From: Podocnemis expansa
Lineage: Eukaryota > Chordata > Testudines > Podocnemididae
DNA: 64,000 nt
Direction: 5' to 3'
Assembly (NCBI GenBank): GCA_007922195.1
Contig: ML682024.1
Span: 1,660,051-1,724,050 of the forward strand
Position numbers and translations under genes: made by a program. Positions 21,940 to 35,107 of the stretch are shown here, one piece after another. The first letter of the stretch is position 1. Every line of letters starts with the position of its first letter. The notes under the pieces were generated by a model. It made no database searches. It was not told the DNA's origin and was given only the letters and a program-made list of their open reading frames with translations.

Positions 21940-24190
21940 AACACAGCAACATGGTTTAGCTCTCATTAGACTATACCAAAACTGCAGCTATATGTATCCT
22001 TTTAATTATGCCCACTTATGAATCTGTATTTATATGTACTTTTTCTCCTGCAATCTGAGGTAAAATAAGCTTTGTTGACAACCTTTTCTTGTGACTTGTA
22101 GCTAAGGAAAGTCATGCAGTTGGGCAGGAGGAAATGTGTAGTAGTAGGCTTCTGACTAAATTAAGGTACCATAGAGAATTTCTTTTTTTATACAAGACCA
22201 AATCAGTGGTATGCTAGACTATAATGACAATGAAAATAGCATAAGTATATGTAAATGAAAATATAATACAAAATACTACACAAGCGTATTTAAAATAGCA
22301 TGGTATGCTGATCTGAGAAGTAATATGTGACTACTGAATTAAAAAGAAAGCATTCATGTACCTATAGGGCAGACTTAAGGTGATGTAGATGAACCTGAAC
22401 CTTTTTTACTTCTAAGTACTTAATTATGAAACCTTTATATTCCTTTTTTAAAAAAAAATACATAGAATTTACATAAACAGTATCACTTGTTTCCCATTAT
22501 GTTTTGCAGGCAAACAGGAGGATAGGGACATTATTTTTTAAATTAGGAGTGTAAGCTTCTCAAGAAAACCATGAAAGGACGATAACTTGTATAGGGGAAA
22601 TGATTAGAAGACAAACCCAAAAAGAAAAAAAACCCATGTAAACGGCAGATTCCTTTCACCCTTCTTCTGCCATTTCAGAAATTTGCTTTGCTTATCTTCA
22701 TACAATGAGCAAGGAAGAAAGCATACTGTGCTGGAATATAATTTAATAAGGTTATTACCATCACCCTAATTAAAAGAAACAGACCAAACTAAGTCTACTA
22801 TCCAAAGTAAATTAAATGAAAGGAGTGAACAACACAGTGAAAAATAAACTAGATATTTAAAATTTGAAATATTGATCTAAAGTATGATTAGTAAAATCGA
22901 CTGAAAAAATATTCTTAACTTCAGTGTTCCTTTAAACGCTAATAAATTGTGACAGTTTGGTTTGCTGGAGAAACCACTGTGACATCTTACAGAGGGGTAC
23001 GGCACCACAGTTTGCTTTGAGGGCATTTGCCCAAAACCCACCATATACTTTAATTGGTATCATGCCTGTTTTTAATCTGAAAATATTAATTTCTTATTGT
23101 TACTTATACATGCAGTGAGGCAATCAATGTGCATGTTCAAATGTAGTCAGGCATCTGCATTACAGGGCAGCTTTGATGGATTAATGGACAGATTTCAGTT
23201 AGGTTAAATGTTGTAAGGCCACGGCCACCTGCATCATTGCTAGCTGAAGAAAAGCTTGACCTTATATGTAGGCCATAATAGTCCGAATTACTCTGGCTGA
23301 CTTCCCAAAACACCTGACAGCAAGGAGACTGCAAACCTCTAGAGCCCAAAATAGCTAATCAGTTAATGAATGTGGGGGAAGATGGAGACCCTTCTCAAAG
23401 ATTCAGTCTAGCACCAGGTGCCTGTTCTATGTTACAGGTGTGGGCAGCTGAGGTGCTTGTCTAAAAACAACTGCCAGCTACAAACCCATGCACCTAGAGT
23501 GATTGGCAGGCACCATGCTGTGTTTGTGATAAACCTTGAACGTTTTGGGCAATTTATTCAGTGTAGAAAATTCCATGGTAATCCAGGGAGGTTAAAGGAA
23601 GTTGTTACAGTTGGGAAATTGAATGCCATATGACCCTTACATTCAGCTTATCAGCAAAGCAGATGTACTTTGAAGCAGCTGCTCCAGACAGTGACATCTC
23701 ATCAGCTGTTGGAAGGCTAGAAGACATCATTCTTCATAATAAAATGGAACTATTAGCATCTCAAAAACATTTTATAGATGTCACTGAAAAAATGATAACC
23801 TGTAATATTTATTTTTCCCTACTCATAAAGAGAATATTAATACTCAAAAACACTGAACTCCTGAAATATAAAAATTCTGCAACGCACTAGATCACAAAGC
23901 AGTTTGTAGGAAGTCCAGCTAACAGAAGCAGTACGAGAGAGGTTTAAGGAATGGGAATGACCTGTGTCTTGGGAAGTGTTCAAATCTAGTAAGGCAGGAA
24001 AATCGCAAAAGTGACCCATAAATGTAGAGTGCTAAGAGAAGAGATAGAACAGAGACTCAAGAAAGTGATTGAGTAAGGAGAGAAGATACAAGTCCACTCA
24101 AGTAGCATGGTGGAGAGCTCAGAAAAGCAACTGGATGCACTCATATACATCCTGTGGACCCATTCATCTACTGTAAGAACTAAGCATATT
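21940..24190. other. ZFAND3 intron 4 sequence
   Basis: Long AT-rich intron without recognised elements. 23390-23760 is less AT-rich and contains overlapping 71- and 86-codon plus-strand frames (23418-23633, 23630-23890). They resemble no family and lack splice signals that would join them to ZFAND3. Confidence 0.5.
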
Positions 24191-24194
24191 TACA

Positions 24195-24841
24195 TATTCA
24201 TATGGTCATTGGCCTCTGAGGATAGGACAAGAAGCAGTGGGTTTAAATTGCAGCAAGAGCAGTTTAGATTGGATGTTAGGAAGTTTTTCCCTAACTGTCA
24301 GGATAGTTAACACTGGAATAAACTGCCTTGGGAGGATGTGGAATCTCTATCACTTGGAGGTCTTTAGAACAGGTTTGAGTTAAAACAAAGTCCTGTTAGA
24401 GATGGTATAGATCAGGGGTCAGCAACCCGAAAGTTAAGAAGAACCATTTAAAAAAAATTCTTTCAATAACCAAGTGTTCTGAGAGCCACAATGGGTGTAA
24501 TTTCCTGGTGGTGGTGGGATCTGGGAGCTAGGCTAGGGCACCTGATGCAGGATCCCCTGGTGGGGAGAGAGGGGGAGCAGAACTAGGAGTGGGCACCCGA
24601 CAGAGTCCCTCAGCGGTAGGAGGTGCCTAGAGCTGGCGTGGGCCACCCGCAGGATCCGCTGATGGCAGTGGGACCAGGAACCAGGAGCTGTAAGGGGGCA
24701 GCCAAAGAGTCGCATGCAGCTCTGGAGCCACAGGTTGCAAACACCGGATCTAGATAATATTTAGTCCTGCCTTATGGGCAGGGTGCTGAACTAGAAGACC
24801 ATTCAAGACCCCTTCCAGTCCTACAATTCTATGATTCTATA
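24195..24841 (+). mobile_element. CR1 LINE 3' end, 5'-truncated, interrupted by hAT
   Basis: GAGGATAGGACAAGAAGCAG followed by GGTTTAAATTGCAGCAAGAG, then AACACTGGAATAAACTGCCT and GAATCTCTATCACTTGGAGG, is the conserved end of CR1 ORF2 and 3' UTR. The copy ends with CCCTTCCAGTCCTACAATTC and TATGATTCTAT, the short terminal repeat typical of CR1. The sequence is cleanly interrupted at 24413-24747 by a hAT insertion. Truncation at the 5' side is usual for CR1. Confidence 0.9.
24413..24747. mobile_element. Non-autonomous hAT (335 bp) nested in CR1
   Basis: Starts CAGGGGTCAGCAACC; the right end, read inward, is CCGGTGTTTGCAACC (TIRs). The flanks are GTATAGAT (24405-24412) and ATCTAGAT (24748-24755). 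Each differs by one base from GTCTAGAT, the sequence expected there in CR1, so an 8-bp target duplication is well supported. The subterminal regions contain GAGCCACA and CGCATGCAGCTC blocks related to those of the large element at 35108. Confidence 0.85.
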
Positions 24842-27400
24842 CAGAAACATGAATCTGTGTTATCTAGCTTGCATAGCTACAGAAACCATTGGCCAACATT
24901 GTATACAACATGGGAAGTTTGAAAATGCATCAGCTGTGGCCTAACTGCTTCCCTTAAAGTCACTGGTGGAATTCCTACATTTAGTGACACACTCACCTGT
25001 TGCACTAACCGGAAAGATGAATAAGCAGCTGTAACATTAAAATTTTCAAGTGGTCAAGTTTACACAAACAGGCAGTGCCTCCCTGCTTCAAAATACTGAG
25101 TTCTGAGGATAAATCATCCATTTCCATATCAATAAAAAAAGGACAGTATTCAAAGAGCTGGTTTTATTTCTGGATAGATGCTACTTGTTACAGTATTGTG
25201 GGTTTTTTTTTTTAATTCATTGTTATTTTAGTAGAGAGTGGGGTGGGGAATCAAATGATTTGCAAGGCTAACTGAAGATGGACTGAAGGAGAAGCTTTGA
25301 AAAACTATCCTGATTGCTACCAAGAAAAATACTTTCTGCAATGTCTCTCCAAAATATGGTTTGTGAATATCTGTAGAACATGCAACACATTCCTAATAAC
25401 AGCCATCTTGCAATGAGAGTCTGTCATTCTATGAGTTGATGTCTCAATGTAAAGAAAAAAGTGCCAATAATATACATGCATAAATGCATAAAAATTCTAC
25501 TTAATGCATTTCCACTCAATATCTTAAAACACTTTTTCTCTGGATTGCTTTGATTTTCTTTGGTACTATCCTTAGAAAAAAGAGCAGACTTTGTGGTGAT
25601 GTGCAAAGATATTACTGTAGAATTTACAATTACAGACAGCTACAGTAAAACAGATATCAAGCTTTTCCACTGAAAAATTGACACTCCATTTTGGAGAGAG
25701 ACACTTGGGGAGCATCAATACTGATTTACGATGAAGTGGTCGGGTCTGCTAGAATAAAGACAGAACAATGAAACTGAAGTTTCAGGGAATACACAGATGT
25801 ATGGACTTTATTTTGACTTGCTTCACTACTGGTCCTTTATTAAGTATTGCACGGCCTTAGTTCAGTCTGTAGTTGTTCCCTTTATATTACGTTTGATATG
25901 CTAGTTTATGGGAGTAGGAATGGGGATGGAGAAGTGCTAGAAGGGGGAGGTTTATATTGTAGATGCTTTTTTGTGTATCATTAGAAAAGGAGAGAATTTT
26001 TAAGTCAGACTGTAAAGCATACAGAAGGCATATATCATGAATGCTGGAAATTGCACACATCACAAAATTTGATTAAAGAAACTGGAGAAAGAGAATGCCT
26101 CACATATGAAGACTGTAGTGTGAGGGATCTCTATCATTAAGGCTACTTCCAATCAAACAGCTAATAAGCCCAGGACTTCCATTAAACAGATTTTCAAAAA
26201 GACTCCAAGATTACATCTGTATATTTTGAAGGATCTCATTGAAAATTAATTTCTAACTGGAAAATAGTAGAAAGCTGCTACTTGGAGGTCTTTGGTGTTC
26301 TCTGTAATCATTCATCTTAGATTCTGAAGCTTTAAGCAAGAGCCAGATTAAACCTTTGGGATAGCATACCCATGTTAGAAAGAACAGCAATTAGCTTCTA
26401 TATTGTATACACTTTAAATTCAAACACAACATTAGAAGAAGCGAGAGATAAGCATCACCTTTTCTAATGGTTCCAGGGTAGCTACTTAATACTGAACTGC
26501 TTAAAAAAAAACCACTCTAGCACAGTAAAGTATCTAATTTAAAATGACAAAGAGCTATATTTCTCTATATTTTCTTAAGATCACTATTAAGACAGTTATT
26601 TCAGATCGGGACAGATAATCAAGCTGCCGCTTAATAACTGCAGCACTCTGTGGTGAAATCAACTCAATCCCCTCCAGGCTGACAGTAGCAGAGTGTCTGA
26701 TGGATTTTTTCAGTCCGATATTGGCCGTGTTCAAGTTAAAGACTCAAGGATTCTTTGCTACGTTCTTTATTTTGCCCCGCTAAGGCAGCCAAGACAAATT
26801 AACCCAATCTAAGGTAAAAGCAACCCTAAGCTACCCCAATCTTATACTAATATATATTTTTAATAAGTTTTGGAAAAGGGGTATAGGTGGGAAATGGATG
26901 ACATACAACTCTAATTCCCCTGCACCTTGAATAAATGGAGATGTGGTTTATTTAAAATTCTGAGATGTAGTTCTGCCTTTTGGGAATAGCTTTCTGAAAA
27001 TTTTGTGGGTGGATACTGGTAATGAAACAGAGAATTCACAACTGTGGGGAGCATAAGGCCAAATAAGCTTTTATACCAGTATTCTTTAAAAATAATTATA
27101 CAGCTGTAGTGGAAGGCTAGTTAACTGAACCCACAGAAAAACTGACTGTTCACACAACTAATCTCAACATGAAACCCTCAAGGCAAAGTGTTGTAAATTT
27201 ATTGGGCAGTGTTCACTGCTCTTTTTCAATAGATGGATAACTGATTTTTTTCCCAAATTATAGTTTGACACAAAATGATGATGTATCTGGATTTTAAGTG
27301 AATAATTTGCTAGTCTTAAAATCCTACAAACTTCATTCATGCAGCATTTGGATAGGAACCTGTCACATGGATTTAAGAAGAACTAAAGGACCATAAACAG
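24842..27400. other. ZFAND3 intron 4 sequence
   Basis: No recognised exon or repeat. Poly(T) at about 25203-25213. 26590-26710 (CAAGCTGCCGCTTAATAACTG and neighbouring sequence) is more complex than its surroundings and could be a conserved non-coding element; only comparison with other species can tell. Confidence 0.45.
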
Positions 27401-27439
27401 CGTAATGGGAAATAGCAACACAGAGCTGGGGCAACCAGG

Positions 27440-27865
27440 AACTTGTCTCGATTATTGCAAATCATTTTCTCTGGCCTTGATGAAAGCAACGTTGCACTCA
27501 TCCAATTAGATAGCTCTTACAGAGATCATTCTCCTAGCCTGTTGTTTTGACCACGTCACAGCTCTTTTTACGTCACTCCATCACCTTTCATTTCTCTATC
27601 TCATCAAACATAAGCTGCTTGTCTTTACTCTCAAGGCCCTTCCTGCCCTGTTCTACTTTTCTCTCAGGATCAATATGTTGATTCTCACTCTGATCAGCCC
27701 ATGATGCCAGCCTCTATTACCATTTGTTAAATTTTCAAACCAAGACCTTCATGCTTCCTCCTATGATGCCCCTCGCACTTATGAGGTGTTGTCTGTAAAC
27801 ATCTACAAAGCCACCTCATTATCATCAATCAAATGTTTCAAAACTGATTTTGCTACAATGCTTAC
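27440..27865. repeat. Possible old LINE relic (L2/L3-like)
   Basis: Pyrimidine-rich sequence including ACTCTCAAGGCCCTTCCTG and ACCACGTCACAGCTC resembles the diverged 3' coding part of ancient vertebrate LINEs. There is no intact frame, and strand and borders cannot be fixed by eye. Confidence 0.35.
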
Positions 27866-27869
27866 TAGA

Positions 27870-28790
27870 AAAACTGACAAAGGTTAGGCTTCTTGGGTAC
27901 GAAAACTACTGCCTGTAATGCTGATGTTTCTTTTTCTTAAATGGTATTCTTAACAGGCAGCTCTGAGGCCTGGATAAGAAAGACATGCTGTTTGTAGGGT
28001 GAAGATTATCAGCATGCATTCTAGAAAACACTCGTGTGTGTGAATTGTGCGCTCAGCTTTATGACATACAGGTGAAGAGTGGAGCTTACCCAGAGGAAAA
28101 CAGGGGCTCCAGAAGGTGGGTTTTTTTGGGTTTTTTTGGACATTATGCTGCACTTGGTGGGGGGAAAAAAAAACCACAAGAGAAAAATGGAGGACTAACA
28201 TGCAATAAAAATTGAAAGAGTTCACAGAAAAATGCTGTTTATGAACAGACTAAGTTTCCATTAATATCTTGGTTTAATGTACTTTAAATAAGATCAGTGG
28301 GAGATCTAAGAGTCTTTTGGGCCCAGTATCTTCCGAGGGTGCAGGATAATCAATATCCATTTGCTCTTGGGCTTTACTGGGTAGGGGAGAGAAGAACACG
28401 AGGGTGTTCTTGCTGTCACACCGCTGAGTGCTTTTTCATTACTAAATGCTATTTGTCGCTGCACAAAGAAGAACAACTGCTTGGGAAGCGTGAAATATCA
28501 AGATGCTTGCAAACTTCTCTTTAGAATCCAGACAGTGAAGGCTAACTTCAAAGGCATTATTTCCTCAGCAGTTTTTCTGAAGAGACCACCTATCACAAAG
28601 GTCTATGAGACTTTGGTCGAGATGAATGATCAAAGATCAGAAACAAAGGTTTGGGGTGGGTTTTTTTTTTTTTTTTTTTTGGTTTTTTTTTTTATGAATA
28701 TAATTAACAATCAGGTACTTGCTTACATGTTCTTTAAAAGCCCTCCAGTAATAGCCATAATTTTGCTTCCATAACTCAGGGATTGCTCAT
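27870..28790. other. ZFAND3 intron 4 with T-rich tracts
   Basis: Contains T-rich blocks at 28120-28139 and a poly(T) run at 28661-28693 interrupted by two G. The 91-97-codon frames here cross these homopolymers and are not genes. Confidence 0.5.
28661..28693. repeat. Poly(T) tract
   Basis: T20, GG, then T11. No SINE/LINE body recognised next to it on the minus strand. Confidence 0.9.
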
Positions 28791-29186
28791 GATCACCTAG
28801 TCTGCAACAATCTGGGGTCTAAATATACCTCTCAGTAGCCTGCCAGGCTCTAAAAGTTCCCTAGTGCACTTTGATCTCTCCCGTTCTGAAATAGGAGTAT
28901 GTCAAAGAGCGCTAGGAACTTTTAATATGTGGCAACAAGTACCACATGGACACTTACAACATGGCAGGCGAGTGAAGAGCAGATTTAGCACCCCTGCTTA
29001 CCAGGAACTAAATGTTTGTGTAGACAAGCCTATATGCAGTGGCTACAGCTGTTTGTACATTACCATTACTGGTTGGAATAATTTTCTCTGATAGTACAAT
29101 ACAGGTTAACGGACAACTCATCTCTTTGGGGTTTCAACATCACAGGTTAGGAATCAGGTCCAGACAGTGCATCATTTAGTCTAGAA

Positions 29187-29365
29187 CAGGGGGTTAAAAC
29201 ATGCGGCCGCCCCTAAAGCTATTTCCTGAGGCCCGCAATGACACAATCATTACTGATGTTTGCAATATCGTTGTATGGAAAGGTTTCAGTTTCTGTGGTG
29301 CGGCCCTCAGGCTACTGTACTAATCCTCTTGCGGCCCCTGTGGTGATTTAAGTTTGAGACCCCTG
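29187..29365. mobile_element. Non-autonomous hAT, short form (179 bp), perfect target duplication
   Basis: Starts CAGGGGGTTAAAAC and ends GTTTGAGACCCCTG. It is flanked by identical GTCTAGAA at 29179-29186 and 29366-29373. It shares CCCCTAAAGCTATTTCCTG and GGTTTCAGT...GCGGCCCTCAGG-type blocks with copies at 4659 and 52409. No coding capacity. Confidence 0.92.
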
Positions 29366-29373
29366 GTCTAGAA

Positions 29374-32300
29374 GAAGTTTCACATGAAATTCTCAGAACT
29401 GGTCAGCCACACAATGTGAGTAGCAATTCTGCAATCAGTTTACTTGTAGTCAAAATTCACCAAGAATAGGCTTACGGTGATGCTCAAATGAGACCCTAAA
29501 ATTGTGGCAGTAGATGTTTAAACCTGTTTATGTGCCTATTACAGTATTTTTACCATTAGGATTTTAATCTACAATAACCATAAAAGGATTTTCAAAATGC
29601 CGTTCAATGCCAACATCCTAAATGAATGCAAAGTGTATGTGCAGCAAATGTCAAACCACCTTTTCGCAGGAGAGGAAACTGATCTATCCATCCAGATAGA
29701 TACGGGAGTATGGAACAGATAATACAACTCATCTCAGAAATAGGCAGCAAGATGAGGCAGTAAAATCCCATCAACATACATCACACGATCTTGGTACAGT
29801 GTCATCTTGCAGCCTCTATTAGCCCTCACTGCATCTGTGCAAGTCCCAGACACTTTATCCTGTTTATAATTGCTGATGAGCAGTAATAAGGCCTCCATGC
29901 CTCAGCTCCCGTCCGTTCCACTTCAGCGCCCACCTATTAGGTAATAACTTTTATTTACAGCCTTGCTTGATGTGCTGTTCTATTAGTACAGCCAAGAACT
30001 GAGCAGGGTAAAAAAGTGTCTCTAATGGGCACTATTATTGCTAGGACTGGGAGATTTATAATGCAGCCCCGTGGCTGTTCTAGCATCATATTCCTTCTGG
30101 TGTGAAGGCTCTAGGAAGGCTGGATTACTAACACAGTGCCCTCCAACAGTCAGACACTAAAGAGCATCTCAAAGGTCAACTGGAACAACAACAAAAAACC
30201 CTCAAACTTGTTTTTATAATAATAATAAAAAAAATCCATCACTAACCTTTTTTATATTGTTAGCTCAGACACTTTACCACTGCAGAGCAATAGAATATCT
30301 AATTAATGGTAGAGCAGAGCTTTTTTGTCTCTACTAGATGCGTAAGGGATGATAAAAATTGACCATAAAGAGAAAGTTTTCAACCCCAGCCAAAGCGCTA
30401 TTCATTTGACTGGCATTTCCACACTGTCTCTGCCAGCACCTTCCAACTCATCACGTCATGCAGTGTGAGCTCAATTCTGCACTTTGGCACTGAGCTAGCA
30501 AAGCACTCCTAAATTTAAAGATCAGTGCTAGGCAATTTTTAGGATAGAGCCTCTAAACAAAGGGAAACATGTAGCACACTCGTAAAACTCCAGCGCTGTA
30601 CCACAGGAGTGCCTAATGTGCAAAATTAAGTTCTGACACATTGGTGCGAAGACAAAATTACAAGCCAACTGCAGGTATATCTTCAGATAACATGAATCTC
30701 CTTGGTTTCCATGAACCACCCATAAGAAGTGGTGTAAGGCACTTACAAGCCCATCAAAGTTGATCCATAAAGTTTATGGATGGATCATATCATTATTACA
30801 ACTGAACTGTTTCTACTGCAGTCTTTTAAAGCACAATTAAGAATTAGTCAAGTGCACAGAAGGAGTTCCACTGACCTTTCCAGAAAGTCTCTAAATTGTA
30901 TGAAAATGCTTTAAAATCCAGCTGTTACGATTTACATATTAAGTCTTCTTAGAATTATATAGCAAAAGAGCAAAAAACTAAAAATCTTTGTATGTGTCTT
31001 AAGACTGTACTTTCATCACACAGGCACAAGTATAAATGGGTAAAAGGATGTCAAAATCAGTTGAACAAGTCTTACCACAATAATGTCAGTCATTAATCCT
31101 GACATTAATTCTAACCAATAAAAGACAAATCAAGATGCATAAAAAACATTCAGCAGACCAGAGCCCAAGATCTTGCCTACACAATTCTCAGACTGCTCCA
31201 AAACCTTTATAACATCACCATAACCAGTCAGTGTAAGACTTGTCATTCTTTTCTATCATAATCCTTGTCCTTCAAGCACAAATTAGAGTATAAATACTTT
31301 TACAACCAGACTATCAATTTTGGAAAAGGGAGAAAAACACTACTTGGTTTCAGTAATGCGATTTTTTGTCAGCACACCCCTCCAGAATCCAAGTTGACGA
31401 CCGTATGCGATAAAAACTTTTCTTTTTAAAAACACTTTTTCCTTTCCTTGACAGATTTATTATTTTGATCTTTCTTTACTGGCTACATTAAATGCTAATA
31501 AAATGCAAAAGGTTTATGTCTTCCTTAATATTCTCCTGATGGGATCCAGCCTATTACATAAGTAGGTCAAATTTCTAATTTTGTATCTAATGCTGATACT
31601 GCAGAGCTAAGAGAAAAAACTACACTGGGGGAGGGGGAACCACAGCTGAACTCACATCAAAACATTCCTCCATTAAAGCTCAGACCTGAGGAAATAGGGT
31701 TCTTACAAAAGGAAGTGTTACATGCAAAGTGTAGCATTGACCAATACATAGTTTTTCTCCACTGGACTAACCAACTTATCAAGAATGAGCGCACAAGTTG
31801 AAACATTGCTATAGTGAGTCTGAATATAATGTGAAACATTTGCCTATAATAGCCTTTTTACCATTCCATCTCTAAATGCCAACTCAGTTTATTACTCTCA
31901 CTCTCTCACACACACACACAATATAAACAAACCTCTTTATAACCCACACTACTATTAAATATTTATATTTAACTGGATTTCCAAACACTGCCCCAAAAAA
32001 CATATTCATTTCTTTTTAAAATACCACTGATAAAATTTACCTGAACAGTAATTTTGAGAAAGTAATTAACAAAACTCAGATTATTTTTTTTAAAGCAGTA
32101 CAAGTGGTACTTTAACAAATCAACAGTGTTCTGTATTACTTGCACAGAAAGAACAGCCCAGACTGTCCCACATTACGCAAGAACTTGAGAACCTGAGACT
32201 GAAATTGTCTAGGAACTGACTAGTTTATTTTCACTGCCTAATCTAGGAGAAACACTAAAAGCAAGCAAAGCATAAAATACTGGTATTTTTGTGATTAATG

Positions 32301-33637
32301 ATGATTTTTATTTGGAAAAGTGACCTTATCATTCCTGGACAACAGAGTCAGCAGAGTAAAAGAATATAACTAAATCACACAGGCCCAGGCCAGTGAACAG
32401 AAGATAACCTCAAAAAGAGGCTTGGGAAAAAAATAAGAAAACAATGCAAAACAAAATTTGCTTTATTCTATTAGCTGTTATAGTCAAGGACAGGCTGGTA
32501 ACCCAAACAGCACATTTTCTTTGCATTTTGTTGATAACATCTAAAAGAACATTGCATATGACAAATATACTGGACTAAAGGGACCAACAGTCTCTCTAGA
32601 TTACTAGCTGCAACTAGGTATAAAATAGCTACTGGCAAAAACACCTTAATGTTTAATGGAATATTTTTCACCATGTCTAATAGTTCCATCTGCCTAAATC
32701 TAATCTAAGGAGATATTTCCCCCATATGGCATGGCAAATTGTAATCTAACTTGCCATTATACTAATTATGATCGTATTTTTAATATTCATACAATGCTTT
32801 TCCACTGTCATTTTTCAAGAGCATCTATCCAGAAAGTTATTTAACCATCTATCAATCTAAATTTTAGTTAAATATGATAACAGCTATTATATAAGAAAAA
32901 ACATTTGCAGTTGATCTTCATCTACATAGAGATACAGTGGGAAACAAACTTACTTGTTTAGAAACATGCTTAAATCTAAATTGGACAGAAACATTTTGAT
33001 TGTTGATGACTGGAAGAGGTAGTCCAGTTAAAAAAAAAAAGAGCAACAATAATAAAAGTGCCCTGTTTTAGGTAGTTACAAACTAATGCATGTTTCTTGC
33101 AAGAGTCAGTGCAGACGAAAGCCCTGATCTCTGAAAGAGCAGGGAAATCCATAATTATGCTCAGGAATAACCCCTATTTAGAGATCAGTACTGTTACACT
33201 AGTGCTTACACCTAAATGTGGAGACATAGGTAAGCAAGGATTGGAAAAACTAATCTAAAACAAGGTTATTCTAGCCTCAATTGATGCAAACATCAGTTTG
33301 GTCTTGTATATACTATAAAGTCAATCACGAAGTGTACAACTACTCTGTTCCAAAATGTTTTGCTTTTTTAATTTATTTTTTTTTTCTTTTAAATTGGGAC
33401 TGTCACAGGCACATCTAAACTGGATTACTTTTGTATGATTGTCATATAATTTCAAAAGTTGTAAATGTAGTTTCCTTCTTTTTTCATAATAAGCAACTAC
33501 CGTGATTTAGCTGTTACTTTTATCACCAGGTCACTGAGGTTTATTTTCCCCTGTAATTCTCCAGGTACATTTTTTACATTCATTTGTAAGTGGACAACTA
33601 CATAGGATGCAAAGCCTAACAGAAAAGTAAAACTTAC
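29374..33637. other. ZFAND3 intron 4, proximal part
   Basis: Mostly AT-rich intron. Short CA/CT dinucleotide tract at 31898-31920 and poly(A)/T tracts near 33040 and 33365-33390. 29800-30110 is a more complex stretch (TCCTGTTTATAATTGCTGATG and following) that could be a conserved non-coding element. A CR1-tail-like ATACTGGACTAAAGGGACCAA lies at 32568-32588 (weak). No exon seen. Confidence 0.45.
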
Positions 33638-33703
33638 CTGAATCACAGGATCTTTTGGTTGGTGTGATTAACGAGACATGAGGTGTACCTGTGCATGGCC
33701 CAC
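33638..33703 (-). CDS. ZFAND3: ZFAND3 coding exon 4 (66-bp microexon-like linker exon)
   Basis: A 66-bp exon encodes 21 full codons, GPCTGTPHVSLITPTKRSCD then Ser, matching the conserved ZFAND3 segment that follows the KEEC tetrapeptide. The acceptor on the minus strand is CTTTTTCCAG and the donor is CAG followed by GTAAGT, both near consensus. The first two bases finish the Cys codon opened by the exon at 55023, and the last base G opens the Asp codon finished by the exon at 7444. Reading continues across both joins without a stop, giving SKEECGPC and RSCDSDSQ. It is too short to appear as a normal ORF. At 66 bp with phase 1 on both sides, skipping it would remove 22 residues without changing frame. 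The TPTK and KRS residues could be modification sites, but that is inference only. Confidence 0.95.
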
Positions 33704-34760
33704 CTGGAAAAAGAGAATAAAGTCAGCCCCCAAAAAACATTGATACCCAGCATTCGCCATCTTAATATAGATGAACCAAATCAAAGTTATGTCAATGGAG
33801 GTAACAGATACTGATGTGTGCGCATGTCTTAGGAACTATGAGCGTTGAGAGTCCAGAGTTTAGTCCACTCTTTGTCCTTCACTCCCTCTTCCTATTAAAA
33901 TCTGAGTACGACTTGCAATTAAATATTGAGATGAGAAGGGTTTTTATATGTGGTAAACATTTCATTAGTATTATCTTTAGAGAAACATGCTGGTAAAGGT
34001 GATTCTACATTTCAACAGAGCCAGGATCTCCTGTGGTTAATCCACTCAAAAAAAACCACTTGGCTTCTCTGAAGTCAATTATATTATGCATTATGTTTCA
34101 ATAGAGTTTTATATCCCAAAAGGGCTTCACAAGCAGGTCATGTAAATGGATTCAAGGTCATATACTCTAATGAGTTGAACCTACTTACACCAGGCCTAGA
34201 TTCTGTCCCATTTCTAAAAATCATTTCTCTTACAACAGGAATGTACTTCTGAGTAGAATGCAATAACTACTGAACAGCACACAACTACTTAATAGTTCGG
34301 AATGGGAAGAGGAAACAGCATATACAGTTGAAACTGCTGGAAGAAGTTTTACACAGACAGAATGTTGACCAAAATGGAAGATGCATCATAGGATCATTAA
34401 TCACCAAACTGGGGTCAACTCTTTGGCTTTTACATACAATCTAAACACAAGTATCTAGGGCATTACCTCTATGGACTAATTTTATTTTCAGGTTCTGGAC
34501 TCCTGTCCACTCATCCGGTACTTGTTTTGTGGTAATTGCTTTTAGGCTTCCTAGCATATTTCAACAAGCATCAGCACAGAAGAGCTCTCTTGAGATCTTG
34601 TTAAACTAACAACCCAGTTCAGTGTATTCACTGTATTGCAGCAAAGCACAAATAAAACCATATAGCTGAACCAAGACAAATCGACAGAAAGCGTAATTGA
34701 CAGTAATAGCACATGCTAGCTTAGATATTTGGATGATATTATGTACCTAAAAACTGAAAT
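33704..34760. other. ZFAND3 intron 3, next to exon 4
   Basis: AT-rich intron immediately upstream (in gene direction) of exon 4. The acceptor's pyrimidine stretch CTTTTT lies at 33708-33713 on the minus strand. Nothing else recognised. Confidence 0.5.
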
Positions 34761-35107
34761 TAAGTCTGGTCTAGTAGACTTTGGATTGTTGGTATTGTAA
34801 TCACCAACATAAAGCATGGGCTCAGTATAAGCTTGGCGCCAAGTATTTGGATGTAGGGCTAACCGGGCCTATGTCTGTGCTGCTCTGCAGTTCCAGCTAC
34901 AGGGGTATGAACAGCCATGCACATTGTAAATCCCTAATGTGGGCATTGTGGGTGGGAAGTAGAAAAGTTTTAGTTCATATTTAACATAGTTGTCTTCAAA
35001 CAACACTACATTAATGCAAACTAGAAATCTTCTAGTTCGCACCCACAGTGTCCACATGAGAGTTACAGTTGAACATTCTGGTGTGTACTGCTATTCATGC
35101 TCTAAAC

